Shown: piece by piece, positions 17,050 to 25,954 of the stretch
Layout: each line of letters starts with the position of its first letter
How positions within the stretch are numbered: the stretch's first letter is position 1
Source: RFSX01 sp965248155
Lineage (GTDB): Bacteria > Bacteroidota > Bacteroidia > Chitinophagales > Saprospiraceae
Assembly: GCA_965248155.1 (NCBI GenBank)
Contig: CBDFIO010000002.1
Location: forward strand, 310,001-374,000
DNA length: 64,000 nt
Direction of reading: 5' to 3'
Translations under genes and position numbers: made by a program
Notes under the pieces: model-generated
What the model saw: only the letters and a program-made list of their open reading frames with translations
What the model was told of the DNA's origin: nothing
Database searches by the model: none

Positions 17050-18177
17050 TTAGTCAACCCAATCGGCTAGGAATAGATTTGTATCTCTGATTCCTCCGTT
17101 ATTTCTATTTGATGCAAATACAAGTTTGGTTCCGTCATAAGAGAACATCGGAAAAGAATCAAATGTTTTATCAAAGGTGATCTGCTCTAATCCACTTCCA
17201 TCAATATTTACCATGAATAAATTGAATGGGAATCCGCGTTCTGAATTATGGTTTGAAGAAAAGATGATTTTTCCTCCTGAAGGATGAAAAAATGGAGCCC
17301 AATTGGCATTTCCAAGATCTGTAATTTTTATAAGTGATGAGCCATCAACATTACAGACATAAAGTTCCATTTCGGTCGGTTGAACCAAACCTTCATCCAA
17401 CAAAGATTTATATTCTGCAATTTCTTCATCTGATTGAGGCCTTGATGCTCTAAATATCAACTTCGAACCATCTGGAGAGAAAAATGCTCCACCATCATAT
17501 CCTAACTGGTCAGTAACTTGATGAACGTTTGAACCGTCAAGATCACAAGTGTACAATTCAAGATCACCGGTTCTCATAGAAGTAAAAACGATTTTGTCAC
17601 CTTGAGCACTAAGAGTAGCTTCAGCATCATACCCAGGAGTATCTGTTAATTGATTGAGAATATTTCCTTCAAGGTCAGCAGTAAAAATATCAAAGCTTTC
17701 ATAGATAGGCCAGACATATTTTCCGTCACTTCTTCTTTCTGGAGTCGGAGGACAATTATCATTATCTAGATGAGTTGAAGCATAAATTATTGATTTATTG
17801 CCAGGCATAAAATAGCTACATGTTGTTCGGCCTTTTCCAGTACTCAATAGGGGAGGTACTATAATAGAATCCAAACTGGAGTTTGCATCTATGTAATAAA
17901 TTTGATCGCATTCCACACCCCATCTTTTGTTGTTCGCCTGAAAAACAAGTTTGCTATCGTCAAAGCTCCAATAAGCTTCTGCATTGTCTCCTCCAAAAGT
18001 CAATTGCCGGATGTTTTTTAAATGTTTTTCTTGTGGGTATTGTAAAGAATTTTCTTCTACATTTGCGACAGTTTTGTCGATCTTTGTTTCGGCAGAATTA
18101 TCTGATTTTTTAGCCTCATTACATGAGGCAAGTATTAAGAATGATACTAAAATCAGATATGTTGGATAGATTTTCAT
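17050..18177 (-). CDS. TolB-like beta-propeller lipoprotein (PD40/WD40-like repeats)
   Basis: The 375-residue protein starts with a lipoprotein signal (ILVSFLILASCNEAK). It contains repeated blade motifs of the TolB/PD40 type: YWSFDDSKLVFQAN, AFFSPDGSKLIFRAS, PFFHPSGGKIIFSS and PMFSYDGTKLVFASNRN. Such propellers usually bind proteins or peptides in the periplasm. Its start lies only 24 bases from the divergent M28/PDZ peptidase gene, so their promoters must overlap each other's coding or leader regions. A link to the neighbouring peptidases is possible but inferred. Confidence 0.85.
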   Translation of the reverse strand: MKIYPTYLILVSFLILASCNEAKKSDNSAETKIDKTVANVEENSLQYPQEKHLKNIRQLTFGGDNAEAYWSFDDSKLVFQANNKRWGVECDQIYYIDANSSLDSIIVPPLLSTGKGRTTCSYFMPGNKSIIYASTHLDNDNCPPTPERRSDGKYVWPIYESFDIFTADLEGNILNQLTDTPGYDAEATLSAQGDKIVFTSMRTGDLELYTCDLDGSNVHQVTDQLGYDGGAFFSPDGSKLIFRASRPQSDEEIAEYKSLLDEGLVQPTEMELYVCNVDGSSLIKITDLGNANWAPFFHPSGGKIIFSSNHNSERGFPFNLFMVNIDGSGLEQITFDKTFDSFPMFSYDGTKLVFASNRNNGGIRDTNLFLADWVD

Positions 18178-18201
18178 TTATAACTATTTATTAAAAAAGA
18201 A

Positions 18202-19452
18202 ATGCAAAGAAACATAATTAAACTGTTAATATTAGTTTTTGTTATTGCACTTTCTGCGTGTAAATCGACTAAAACCCTTGTTAGCTCTTCAGAACTTAAT
18301 TTTTTAAAACAAGATGTAGAATATTTGTCATCAGATGAGCTAGAAGGACGTGAAACTGGAACGAAAGGAGAAAGACTTGCGGCAAGCTATATTAAGAAAA
18401 GGTTTCAGGATTTAGGACTGGAAGGAATATTTCAAACTAAAGATCCTTATTACCAATTTTTCAAAAAGACAATCAAGTCTAATCCACACGCTTTAGAAGA
18501 TAATCCTGATGATCCTACTATTAAAGGAAGGAATGTAGGAGCTTTTATTAATAATAACTCTGATCACACCATAATAATTGGTGCACATTATGATCACCTT
18601 GGATACGGTGGTGAAGGATCGCTTCATATTGGTGAACCGGAAATTCATAATGGTGCTGATGATAATTCAAGTGGCGTAGCTGCTCTGTTGGCATTGGCAG
18701 GATATTATTCTAAAACTAAAATGAACAGCAATTTTTTATTTCTTGCTTTTTCAGGGGAGGAAAAGGGATTGTGGGGTTCCAATTTCTTTGTTGATAATAG
18801 TCCTCTAGAATTGGATGATATTAACTATATGATTAACATGGATATGGTAGGACGATTGAATGAAGATCGTCAATTGGCTATCTATGGAACCGGAACATCT
18901 CCCGTGTGGGATAAAGCACTTAAGAGTGTCCGTTCACCTATATTTAAATTTAGTATTAAGGAGTCCGGTATTGGTCCTTCAGATCATACTTCATTTTATT
19001 TAGAAGATATTCCTGTCCTACACTTTTTTACGGGACAGCATGAGGATTATCACAAGCCAAGTGATGATCATGATAAAATCAACTATGCCGGTATTGAGGA
19101 TATCGTTGCGTTTATAAGTCTTATAAATGATAGCCTTAATTCAAAAGGTAAAATTGAGTTTACCAAAACAAAAGACGAATCAACCGAGGCGCCGGATTTT
19201 AAAGTCACATTGGGAGTCATTCCGGATTATTTGTTTGATGGTAAAGGAATGCGTATTGATGGTGTTAGAGAAGGAAGACCTGCTGATAACGCCGGAATGG
19301 TCAAAGGGGATATTGTTGTTCAAATGGGGCAACTTGAAATCGTCGATATGATGTCTTATATGAAGGCATTGGGCGCTTTCAATCCAGGTCAAAAAGTTAG
19401 AGTAAAAGTTAACAGAGACGGCAAAATTTTAGATAAAGACGTCCAGTTCTAA
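18202..19452 (+). CDS. M28-family zinc peptidase lipoprotein with C-terminal PDZ domain
   Basis: The 416-residue protein has a lipoprotein signal (LVFVIALSACKS) and an M28 core with all expected ligands: GAHYDHLGYG, GADDNSSGVA, SGEEKGLWGS, NMDMVGRL and YHKPSDDHD. The last 90 residues form a PDZ domain (GMRIDGVREGRPADNAGMVKGD). It is predicted to be an exported aminopeptidase anchored to a membrane. It is the only plus-strand gene of this block, divergent from the beta-propeller lipoprotein. It is not a recent copy of the other M28 gene here, since layout and sequence differ. Confidence 0.92.
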   Translation: MQRNIIKLLILVFVIALSACKSTKTLVSSSELNFLKQDVEYLSSDELEGRETGTKGERLAASYIKKRFQDLGLEGIFQTKDPYYQFFKKTIKSNPHALEDNPDDPTIKGRNVGAFINNNSDHTIIIGAHYDHLGYGGEGSLHIGEPEIHNGADDNSSGVAALLALAGYYSKTKMNSNFLFLAFSGEEKGLWGSNFFVDNSPLELDDINYMINMDMVGRLNEDRQLAIYGTGTSPVWDKALKSVRSPIFKFSIKESGIGPSDHTSFYLEDIPVLHFFTGQHEDYHKPSDDHDKINYAGIEDIVAFISLINDSLNSKGKIEFTKTKDESTEAPDFKVTLGVIPDYLFDGKGMRIDGVREGRPADNAGMVKGDIVVQMGQLEIVDMMSYMKALGAFNPGQKVRVKVNRDGKILDKDVQF

Positions 19453-19462
19453 ACTCAATACA

Positions 19463-19909
19463 TCAGGAAAGTATTTTTTTGCATTGAACGACGAATTTCT
19501 CAGGACCTTGGTTTCGGAAATCAATTTTACCTAGGATATTCTCTTCATGATCTAATAGAATGATTTTGGGAAAGGACCCTGAAGAATTAAATCGTTCAGC
19601 AAGAGATTCATTGTGGGCTCTTTGCTCCTTCGAAAGTTTATTTTTTTTCTTAGCCGGAAAATCCAGATATAAAATAATCAATTCTTCTTCAGCATAATTT
19701 ATGAACGACTCATTTTGAAGAATCTGCTTGCTAAACTGAATACAAGGACGGCACCAATCTGAACCGCTAAAAATCATTAATATATTCTTTCCAGATGTTT
19801 CTGATAATTCTATTGCCTCTTCAAAATTATCCAGATAAGGAATAGAAGCCATTTGTAAAAGACTGTGAAAGGAAGTTAAAAACACGAATAATATGAATGA
19901 TGATTTCAT
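19463..19909 (-). CDS. Thioredoxin-family protein, exported
   Basis: This 148-residue protein has an N-terminal hydrophobic signal (FILFVFLTSFHSLL) and a thioredoxin fold with the redox pair WCRPC in GSDWCRPCIQF. The cis-proline region reads SGSFPKIILLD. It probably acts as a periplasmic disulfide reductase or isomerase. It converges with the M28/PDZ peptidase gene, with 10 bases between stops. Confidence 0.88.
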   Translation of the reverse strand: MKSSFILFVFLTSFHSLLQMASIPYLDNFEEAIELSETSGKNILMIFSGSDWCRPCIQFSKQILQNESFINYAEEELIILYLDFPAKKKNKLSKEQRAHNESLAERFNSSGSFPKIILLDHEENILGKIDFRNQGPEKFVVQCKKILS

Positions 19910-20034
19910 GATAAGTGTATTTTGACTTAGAGTTGGATATCTAACGATTCAAAAATTGAGATATTATACGAGCATTAAAGTTGAGCAGCTAAAAGAGGAA
20001 GGATTTTATTGAAGATCAAAAATTGAAAAATGAC

Positions 20035-20186
20035 TTAGCGAAATATAAATCCTTCATTATAAGGGTCTTTAGGGTCAAAGCAAAACATATTTTCAGATAC
20101 AAAATGAGCTGATCCTGTAACTTTAGGAATAACAGCCTTAAATCCATGAAAATCAATGGTTTCTATTACTTCAACTGTCATTGTGC
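20035..20186 (-). pseudogene. Proline racemase family, C-terminal remnant
   Basis: The minus frame encodes about 50 residues, including TVEVIETIDFHGFKAVIPKV, GSAHFVSENMFCFDP and KDPYNEGFIFR before the stop. This fits the C-terminal end of the proline racemase / hydroxyproline epimerase family ('AviPevtGrAyitG..fvlDpdDPf.eGFllr'). Everything upstream is replaced by the IS at 20187. The N-terminal half is absent from the window; the other side of the IS cluster carries a different gene. Confidence 0.75.
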
Positions 20187-20548
20187 TGTAAATCGTCAAA
20201 TAAAAGTGGACCATTAAGTGAAATATTAAAAGTTATACATAACTATTAAATTCACTTTACTATGACCAAGAAAAACAAATCAGCAGAATCTTATGTCCGA
20301 GATGTAAAAAGAAGGACAAGACGTAAATTTTCTACAGAAGAAAAAATTAAAATTGTCATTGAAGGATTAAGAGGAGAAGAAAGTGTTGCTTCTCTTTGTA
20401 GAAGAGAAGAGATTTCACAACCACTATATTATAAGTGGAGTAAAGATTTCATGGAAGCAGGGAAGAAACGTTTAAAGGGAGACACAGAACGTGAAGCCAA
20501 TACTTCAGAAGTTCAACATCTAAAGACAGAAAATCAAGACCTTAAAGG
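20187..20548 (+). mobile_element. Left remnant of an older IS3-like copy
   Basis: It starts with the same terminal repeat (tgtaaatcgtcaaataaaag) and contains a diverged orfA beginning at 20262. It stops after gaccttaaagg, where the complete copy begins at 20549. Differences from the complete copies (for example atgaccaag for atgaacaag, and gaagaaagt for gaacaaagt) show it is a distinct, older lineage. The orfA fragment spans 20262-20548 and is not functional. The rest of this element is missing apart from 25 bp at 22014-22038. Confidence 0.88.
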
Positions 20549-20623
20549 TGTAAATCGTCAAATAAAAGTGGACCATTAAGTGAATAAAATTAAGTTATAC
20601 ATAACTATTAAATTCACTTTATT

Positions 20624-20974
20624 ATGAACAAGAAAAACAAATCAGCAGAATCTTATGTCCGAGATGTAAAAAGAAGGACAAGACGTAAATTTTCTACAGA
20701 AGAAAAGATTAGAATAGTCATTGAAGGATTAAGAGGAGAACAAAGTGTTGCTTCTCTTTGTAGAAGAGAAGAGATTTCACAACCACTATATTATAAGTGG
20801 AGTAAAGATTTCATGGAAGCAGGGAAGAAACGTTTAAAGGGAGACACAGAACGTGAAGCCAATACTTCAGAAGTTCAACATCTAAAGACAGAAAATCAAG
20901 ACCTTAAAGAGGTAGTAGCAGAACTTACCCTGAAAAATCGTGTGCTTAAAAAAAGCTTGAATGGAGTAAAATAA
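20624..20974 (+). CDS. IS3-like transposase OrfA (HTH)
   Basis: The 116-residue protein is basic at its N-terminus, with a helix-turn-helix region (KFSTEEKIRIVIEGLRGEQS..LCRREEISQPLYYKW) and a C-terminal heptad-like helix (EVQHLKTENQDLKEVVAELT) for self-association. It should bind the terminal repeats. Unlike copy 1 the codon after PLY is intact. It is followed after 14 bases by orfB. Confidence 0.92.
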   Translation: MNKKNKSAESYVRDVKRRTRRKFSTEEKIRIVIEGLRGEQSVASLCRREEISQPLYYKWSKDFMEAGKKRLKGDTEREANTSEVQHLKTENQDLKEVVAELTLKNRVLKKSLNGVK

Positions 20975-20988
20975 AATTCAAGAAGTAT

Positions 20989-21972
20989 ATGCGATTTACA
21001 GCAAAAGAAAAAATGGAATTGATCAGAATTGCTGAGCAATCTGAATGGAGCATTAGACGAACGCTTAAAGAAATCGGTATTCACAAATCAACCTTTTACA
21101 ACTGGTATAAGAAATATCGGGAAAATGGAATTGTAGGATTAGAGGAAAAGAAAAGTACAAGGAAGCATTACTGGAACAAGATTCCTGATCGGATCAGGTC
21201 TAATATATTGAATCTGGCACTGGAAGTTTCAGAGCTTTCTTGTAGAGAATTGGCTTGCAGGTATACTGATGAGAATCAATACTTTATAAGCGAAAGCAGT
21301 GGTTACAGAATATTGAAATCTGCTGGACTGATAAACCCTCCTCATTATGATCTGATATCTGCCGCAGATGAATTTAAAGACAAAACAACAACTGTCAATC
21401 AAATGTGGCAAACTGATTTTACTTATTTCAAAATCATTGGCTGGGGATGGTATTACCTATCGACTATATTAGATGATTATTCTAGGTACATTATAAGTTG
21501 GGAGTTGTGCTCAACGATGAAAACCCTTGATGTAAAAAATACTTTGAATCAGGCATTAAACCATTCAAATGTAAATTTGAATAAACCGCCTAAGTTATTA
21601 TCTGATAATGGATCTTGTTATTTAAGTCAAGAGTTGAGCTCTTATTTGGATGATTACAAAATTAAACATGTGAGAGGAAGACCTGGTCATCCTCAAACGC
21701 AAGGCAAGATTGAAAGGTATCACAGAACGATGAAAAATGTAATTAAACTGGATCATTATTACAGCCCAGGTGAATTGAGTTTTCCTCTTTCACAATTTGT
21801 AAAATATTATAACCATCACAGATATCATGAATCTTTACAAAACTTGACACCAGCAGATGTTTATTATGGATTAAAAGAAGAAAAACTGAAGAGAAGAAAA
21901 TTATGTAAACACAAAACATTTAAAAAACGCAGACAAAAATATTTCAATTTAACTTTTAAAAGTGTAACTTAA
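20989..21972 (+). CDS. IS3-like transposase OrfB (DDE integrase core), copy 2
   Basis: The 327-residue protein has the same architecture as copy 1: N-terminal HTH, rve core, triad D143/D206/E242. It differs from copy 1 in LIRIAEQSEWSIRR against LIRLVEQSEWSVRR, in one Val/Gly (SESSG) and one Pro/Ser change. The start lies 14 bases after the orfA stop. With intact OrfA and OrfB this copy looks able to transpose. Confidence 0.93.
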   Translation: MRFTAKEKMELIRIAEQSEWSIRRTLKEIGIHKSTFYNWYKKYRENGIVGLEEKKSTRKHYWNKIPDRIRSNILNLALEVSELSCRELACRYTDENQYFISESSGYRILKSAGLINPPHYDLISAADEFKDKTTTVNQMWQTDFTYFKIIGWGWYYLSTILDDYSRYIISWELCSTMKTLDVKNTLNQALNHSNVNLNKPPKLLSDNGSCYLSQELSSYLDDYKIKHVRGRPGHPQTQGKIERYHRTMKNVIKLDHYYSPGELSFPLSQFVKYYNHHRYHESLQNLTPADVYYGLKEEKLKRRKLCKHKTFKKRRQKYFNLTFKSVT

Positions 21973-22013
21973 TTTTATTCACTTATTGTCCACTTTGGTT
22001 TGAAGACCTACAG

Positions 22014-22038
22014 GTCCACTTTGGTTTGAAGACCTACA
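22014..22038 (+). mobile_element. Right-end remnant of older IS3-like copy
   Basis: The 25 bases gtccactttgg...gacctaca repeat the right end of the complete IS that finishes two bases earlier. With the left remnant at 20187-20548 it marks the outer edges of an earlier, internally deleted element. Confidence 0.85.
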
Positions 22039-22235
22039 ATAAAATATTTTCAGCCGAAACTCAAGCTAATTGTTACGATGCTTTTTTTAAAACAGTTTGG
22101 AATAAAGAATGGTTTGCCGGGGTTCACATCTGGCAAATGAGAAGTGATTATATAAACAAAGGGCCTAGGAAAAGCAGAAATTTTACACCACAAGGGAAAC
22201 CAGCAGAAACTATTATTACTAATGGATTTAAATAA
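22039..22235 (+). pseudogene. GH113-like glycosidase, C-terminal remnant
   Basis: The frame directly after the IS end encodes SAETQANCYDAFFKTVWNK, EWFAGVHIWQM and NFTPQGKPAETII before a stop. This resembles the last part of a TIM-barrel glycoside hydrolase of the GH113 (beta-mannanase) type ('yeaff.tfw..pWfaGvy.W...ftPqgKPAe'). The barrel body is missing. An apparent start inside the IS end is accidental. Confidence 0.65.
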
Positions 22236-22302
22236 AATCATAATAGTGGCTGATATATAGTTTTTATTTGAAAAATCTTCTTATACCAACAGGAATAATC
22301 AA

Positions 22303-23039
22303 ATGAACAAATTTGTAAATTATGATGAACTAGCTCCTGGTCTCAAACAGCAATACAAATTAATTGTAAGAGAAGCTTTTCCTAAAATAATTCATGAATC
22401 AGACGTTGTCAAAGAATATTGGACCAAGGTGGAAAATTCCTTTCCGGAATTCCAACGTTTCCTTATTGATGAAGAAGAAAATATTATTGGATTTATTTGT
22501 ACAGTACCTTTTTTTGGGATAAACCCATAAGTGATTTACCAAATGAAGGATGGGATTGGCTTATTAAAAAAGGTATCCAGGATTTTAAAAACAATACACA
22601 ACAAAATTGTCTGGGTGGTCTTCAGATAATCATTACCAGACATAATCAAGGAAAAGGATTGAGTCAATTATTTATTGATGAAGGAAAAAGAATTATGAGG
22701 GAGAAAGATTTAAAATATTTTGTCCTTCCGATCAGACCGACATTCAAACATCAATATCCATACATGCCTATGCTTGAACACATTAAATTTAGAAAAGATA
22801 ATAAAATATATGATCCTTGGATTAGATCACATCTAAAGAGTAATGCTAAAATTCTAGGTATTTGCAGTAATTCTATGAATGTAAAAAGAGATATAAAATT
22901 TTGGGAACAATTGATGAACAAGAAGATTACAAAATCAGGTTCCTATGAAGTCTTAGGAGCCCTAAATCCTATTAGAATAGATATTGATTCTAAGGTCGGT
23001 GAATATAGAGAAGAGAATATTTGGATATACTATCATTGA
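22303..23039 (+). pseudogene. GNAT acetyltransferase, 1-base frameshift in a T run
   Basis: The first frame ends ...IGFICTVPFFGINP with a stop. The second continues the same protein as PFFWDKPISDLPNEGWDWL. One extra T in the run of seven at 22509-22515 joins them into a protein of about 245 residues. The acetyl-CoA-binding motif is visible as ITRHNQGKGLSQLF. The substrate is unknown. The run of T makes sequencing error or slippage-dependent expression possible alternatives to true loss. Confidence 0.75.
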
Positions 23040-23084
23040 AACTGAATACAATACTTAAGTTTAAATCTTAAACATAATTTAAAA

Positions 23085-23636
23085 ATGGAACCGAACTCAT
23101 CCAAGGTAACAATACATATGGTTTCCAGCCTTGATGGCTTTATTGCCAAAAAGGATAATAATGTTTCTTGGCTTAAATCTTCGGACAATTATGAAAAAGG
23201 AGTGACATTAACCGATGATCTTATCGCTGAATTCATAAAATCAATTGACTGCTATGTTATGGGATCTGGAACTTATGAACATGCTCTTAGACTCGGTTGG
23301 CCCTATGGTGATGTTCCTGTTATCGTACTGACTAAAAGGAATATTAAAACAGACAGAAAAAACGTCGAATTTTATTCTGGAGAGTTGGAAAAACTTATTA
23401 ATGTCCAGCTAAAACCTAACTATCCAAACATCTGGATGGTGGGAGGAGCAATGCTTACCAAAGAATTTATCAAATTAAATCTGGCGGATAAAATAATAAT
23501 TTCAATCATGCCCATTATCCTGGGAGATGGAAGATTGTTTTTTGATTACATCGGTGAAGAACAGCAACTGCATCTGAAAGATGTAACTGCGTATAAAGAT
23601 GGAATGGTAGAGTTGTCTTATGAAGTATTAAAGTGA
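23085..23636 (+). CDS. Dihydrofolate reductase family protein (RibD C-terminal-like)
   Basis: This 183-residue reductase opens with VTIHMVSSLDGFIAKKDN, followed by VMGSGTYEH and WMVGGAMLTKEF, the NADPH-binding landmarks of the RibD C-terminal / DHFR fold. Such stand-alone proteins reduce pteridine- or pyrimidine-like compounds; the exact substrate is unknown. Its stop overlaps the GTG start of the next gene, so the pair is probably translated together. Confidence 0.88.
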   Translation: MEPNSSKVTIHMVSSLDGFIAKKDNNVSWLKSSDNYEKGVTLTDDLIAEFIKSIDCYVMGSGTYEHALRLGWPYGDVPVIVLTKRNIKTDRKNVEFYSGELEKLINVQLKPNYPNIWMVGGAMLTKEFIKLNLADKIIISIMPIILGDGRLFFDYIGEEQQLHLKDVTAYKDGMVELSYEVLK

Positions 23637-24781
23637 AAAATGAAAATAAAATGAACGTAAATTCAAACAAGATTCAATTTATGGATAAGCTAATATACAT
23701 AAGGATAATTCATATCATTTCGAGTATATTCCTATTTTCAGTAATTGCTCACACCCAACAGCTTGGTCTTCCCTGGATCAACAAGCTGAGTACAATTGAA
23801 AATATATCCAATATAGTTACAATCAAAACTGAAGCTGAAGTTCAAGTTTCAGACGGCTTAACTTATAAGACCAAAACTCTATATCATGATCCGCAAAGGG
23901 CCATCTTTCAAAGAATCTATGTTGACAGAACTATTGTTCAAGGAATTGAAGGAAAATACATATGGTCCTTTAATGGATCAGAAGAAAAAGAAGTTTCCTC
24001 CATAGTCGGAGGTATTATTCTTGGGCATCAGTTTCATGCTCAAATTTTATTTTTTGATCAACTTCATCCTGAACATGAATCAGTTACACATTCAGAATTT
24101 AAAGGACAGAATTGCTACATGTTAAGTAGTAAATCTGAGAATCCAACTTTCAATTTCTATTACAAGGAAAATGATTTTCCGCTCGGAATGGAAATAATAA
24201 GAGAAGAAGAAGCAAATATTACTTTCGAATTTGATGATTGGCGTGAAGTATCAGGGGTGAGAATGCCATATGCTATTTTAATTGATGACGGTGAGCGGCT
24301 TTTTGAATACCGAATTCAGAAAATAGAATTCAATGAAGGTTCTATTTCAGATTTCAAAGCTCCAGAACCACTGTTGACAGAAGAACAAAAACTGATGCGC
24401 CATCATCGCACAATAATAGATGGACATTTTTTTGGAACACCTGCTATTATCAAAATGCAGCAAAGCGACACGATGACCATTGTCGGAGATGGAGAAGTAT
24501 CAATCTTAGTTGGTGACCAAACAGGTACAATGATTGAACAGATTTTAGCTTCTCGAGATTATACCGTTTATGATGATTTAATTAGACCCATAATAAATAT
24601 CTCTGACGATGGTACTCTTGCATGGGTCATTGCACAAATTTTTGCAAAAGGAAACAAATATGGCGAAAATAGTAATCCGGGCTTGCCCTTCGAATTCACA
24701 TGCTCATGGATAGAGTTATACGGAAAAGAGAACAATTATTGGAAAATGAATGGAATAGTTTCCAATTTCAAAGCACCATAG
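23633..24781 (+). CDS. Exported two-domain protein: LolA-like N-terminus, SnoaL-like C-terminus
   Basis: The product is 382 residues from GTG at 23633 (GTGA overlap with the previous stop); ATGs at 23651 and 23681 are alternatives, the latter just before the signal peptide (IRIIHIISSIFLFSVIAHT). Residues about 45-250 resemble outer-membrane-lipoprotein-sorting (LolA-like) beta structure. The last 120 form an NTF2/SnoaL-like domain (DGTLAWVIAQIFAKG, FTCSWIELYGKENNYWKMNG). The domain pairing suggests a periplasmic protein of unknown role. Confidence 0.65.
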   Translation: MKNENKMNVNSNKIQFMDKLIYIRIIHIISSIFLFSVIAHTQQLGLPWINKLSTIENISNIVTIKTEAEVQVSDGLTYKTKTLYHDPQRAIFQRIYVDRTIVQGIEGKYIWSFNGSEEKEVSSIVGGIILGHQFHAQILFFDQLHPEHESVTHSEFKGQNCYMLSSKSENPTFNFYYKENDFPLGMEIIREEEANITFEFDDWREVSGVRMPYAILIDDGERLFEYRIQKIEFNEGSISDFKAPEPLLTEEQKLMRHHRTIIDGHFFGTPAIIKMQQSDTMTIVGDGEVSILVGDQTGTMIEQILASRDYTVYDDLIRPIINISDDGTLAWVIAQIFAKGNKYGENSNPGLPFEFTCSWIELYGKENNYWKMNGIVSNFKAP

Positions 24782-24807
24782 AAAAAGAATACTAAAAGAG
24801 ATTTATG

Positions 24808-25236
24808 CTAGCTCTGCTCAAATACCTCTTGATATAAAATTGGTCGCGGATATTCTTCAGTCAAGCAATGTCTTAAAACATCAAAAGATGTAATTATTCC
24901 TTTCAGCTCATTTCTTAAATTAACGACAGGAAGTGTTTTAAATCTTTTATCCATAAATAATTCAGCCGCAGTGCCCACCTTATCTAAAGGTGTAATCTTG
25001 ATTACATTTCGATTCATGACATCCGAGACCTTTTTGTCTTTATGGTTACCTGATTCTTTTTCATCTCTCCATAGGTCATAGGTTGTGATTATACCTTCCA
25101 ATTTGCCGTCAACAACAACAGGGAGTTGATTTAATCTCTGGTTAATCATAATCTTTTCAACTTCGGTAACACTTTGATCAGGGCTTACAACTACAGGATC
25201 TTTAGTCATAATTCGTCTTACTTCTTCGTTCATCAT
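24808..25236 (-). CDS. CBS-domain pair protein
   Basis: The 142-residue protein consists of two CBS motifs: VRRIMTKDPVVVSPDQSVTE with LPVVVDGKLEGIITTYDL, and VSDVMNRNVIKITPLDKV with LPVVNLRNELKGIITSFDV. Stand-alone CBS pairs bind adenine nucleotides and sense energy state. No partner domain or neighbour reveals the target. Confidence 0.88.
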   Translation of the reverse strand: MMNEEVRRIMTKDPVVVSPDQSVTEVEKIMINQRLNQLPVVVDGKLEGIITTYDLWRDEKESGNHKDKKVSDVMNRNVIKITPLDKVGTAAELFMDKRFKTLPVVNLRNELKGIITSFDVLRHCLTEEYPRPILYQEVFEQS

Positions 25237-25339
25237 AATTTGTCGGTTTTAATTGATTGAAATACGTTACTAACTGCCCTTACTCTATAATACAATATTT
25301 TAGGGTATAAAAGTTTAAAAACAGATACATTTTCTGATT

Positions 25340-25861
25340 TTAATTTGGTAAATACATTTTGGGAATTGGCATTTGATCATCTTCAGGCATCCAGTAAATA
25401 TTTACTATCCACCATCGCGTTCCGTCGTTCATTAGTTGAATACTATTTATTCCCCTTACAAATGGTTCTGTATCTTCATTTGACCTGTAACCTGCATAGG
25501 TACTAAAGAGATGAGCCATGTCTCCAAAGACCTCTCCTACCCTATTTATTTCAATTTCATGAAATCCATTTTCTTTTAAATATGCTCCAGCGCTTTCAAC
25601 ATATTGTTCTGGACTAATATAGTTCGCTTTTCTAATACCTTCCTTTGGTCTGTTGGCCGGTATCAACTTTGCATTTTCAGTAAATAAGGATTTGAAAAGA
25701 TCCCAATCTCTTTCTACTCCAGCATCTCCGGATATGACACTATAGAGTGTTGTTATGACATACTCTATAGAATTAAAATCTTCGGCAGTATCTTTTTCAT
25801 GCTGGGCACTAAGTTGAAATGAGGCAATTAGCATTACAATCAGTATTATATATTTCATCAT
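25340..25861 (-). CDS. Exported NTF2/SnoaL-like protein
   Basis: This 173-residue protein has a signal peptide (IILIVMLIASFQLSAQHE) and an NTF2-like fold (ERDWDLFKSLFTENAKLIPAN near the start; GINSIQLMNDGTRWWIVNIYW near the end). Catalytic function cannot be assigned. It sits between the CBS gene and the divergent DNA polymerase III delta gene. Confidence 0.8.
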   Translation of the reverse strand: MMKYIILIVMLIASFQLSAQHEKDTAEDFNSIEYVITTLYSVISGDAGVERDWDLFKSLFTENAKLIPANRPKEGIRKANYISPEQYVESAGAYLKENGFHEIEINRVGEVFGDMAHLFSTYAGYRSNEDTEPFVRGINSIQLMNDGTRWWIVNIYWMPEDDQMPIPKMYLPN

Positions 25862-25930
25862 TTTTTTTATTACTATTTAAGTAATTAACGGATTCTCTTG
25901 AGTTGAAATATAGGAACTTTATTTAATTAG

Positions 25931-25938
25931 TAAATTTG
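25931..25938 (+). promoter_or_regulatory. TAnnTTTG -7 element upstream of holA
   Basis: TAAATTTG fully matches the Bacteroidota -7 consensus TAnnTTTG and lies 16 bases before the GTG start at 25955. No clean -33 TTTG box is visible at the usual distance. Confidence 0.4.
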
Positions 25939-25954
25939 TCGTTCAACGAATCCA

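Larger units (their letters stand above)
20549..22012 (+). mobile_element. IS3-like insertion sequence, copy 2 (1464 bp, intact)
   Basis: The ends are identical to copy 1 (5312-6775), with the same 1464-bp length. Both orfs are intact. It is nested inside the remains of an older copy. The bases directly flanking it are gg on each side (20547-20548 and 22013-22014), compatible with a 2-bp target duplication, although this is too short to be convincing. Confidence 0.92.
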
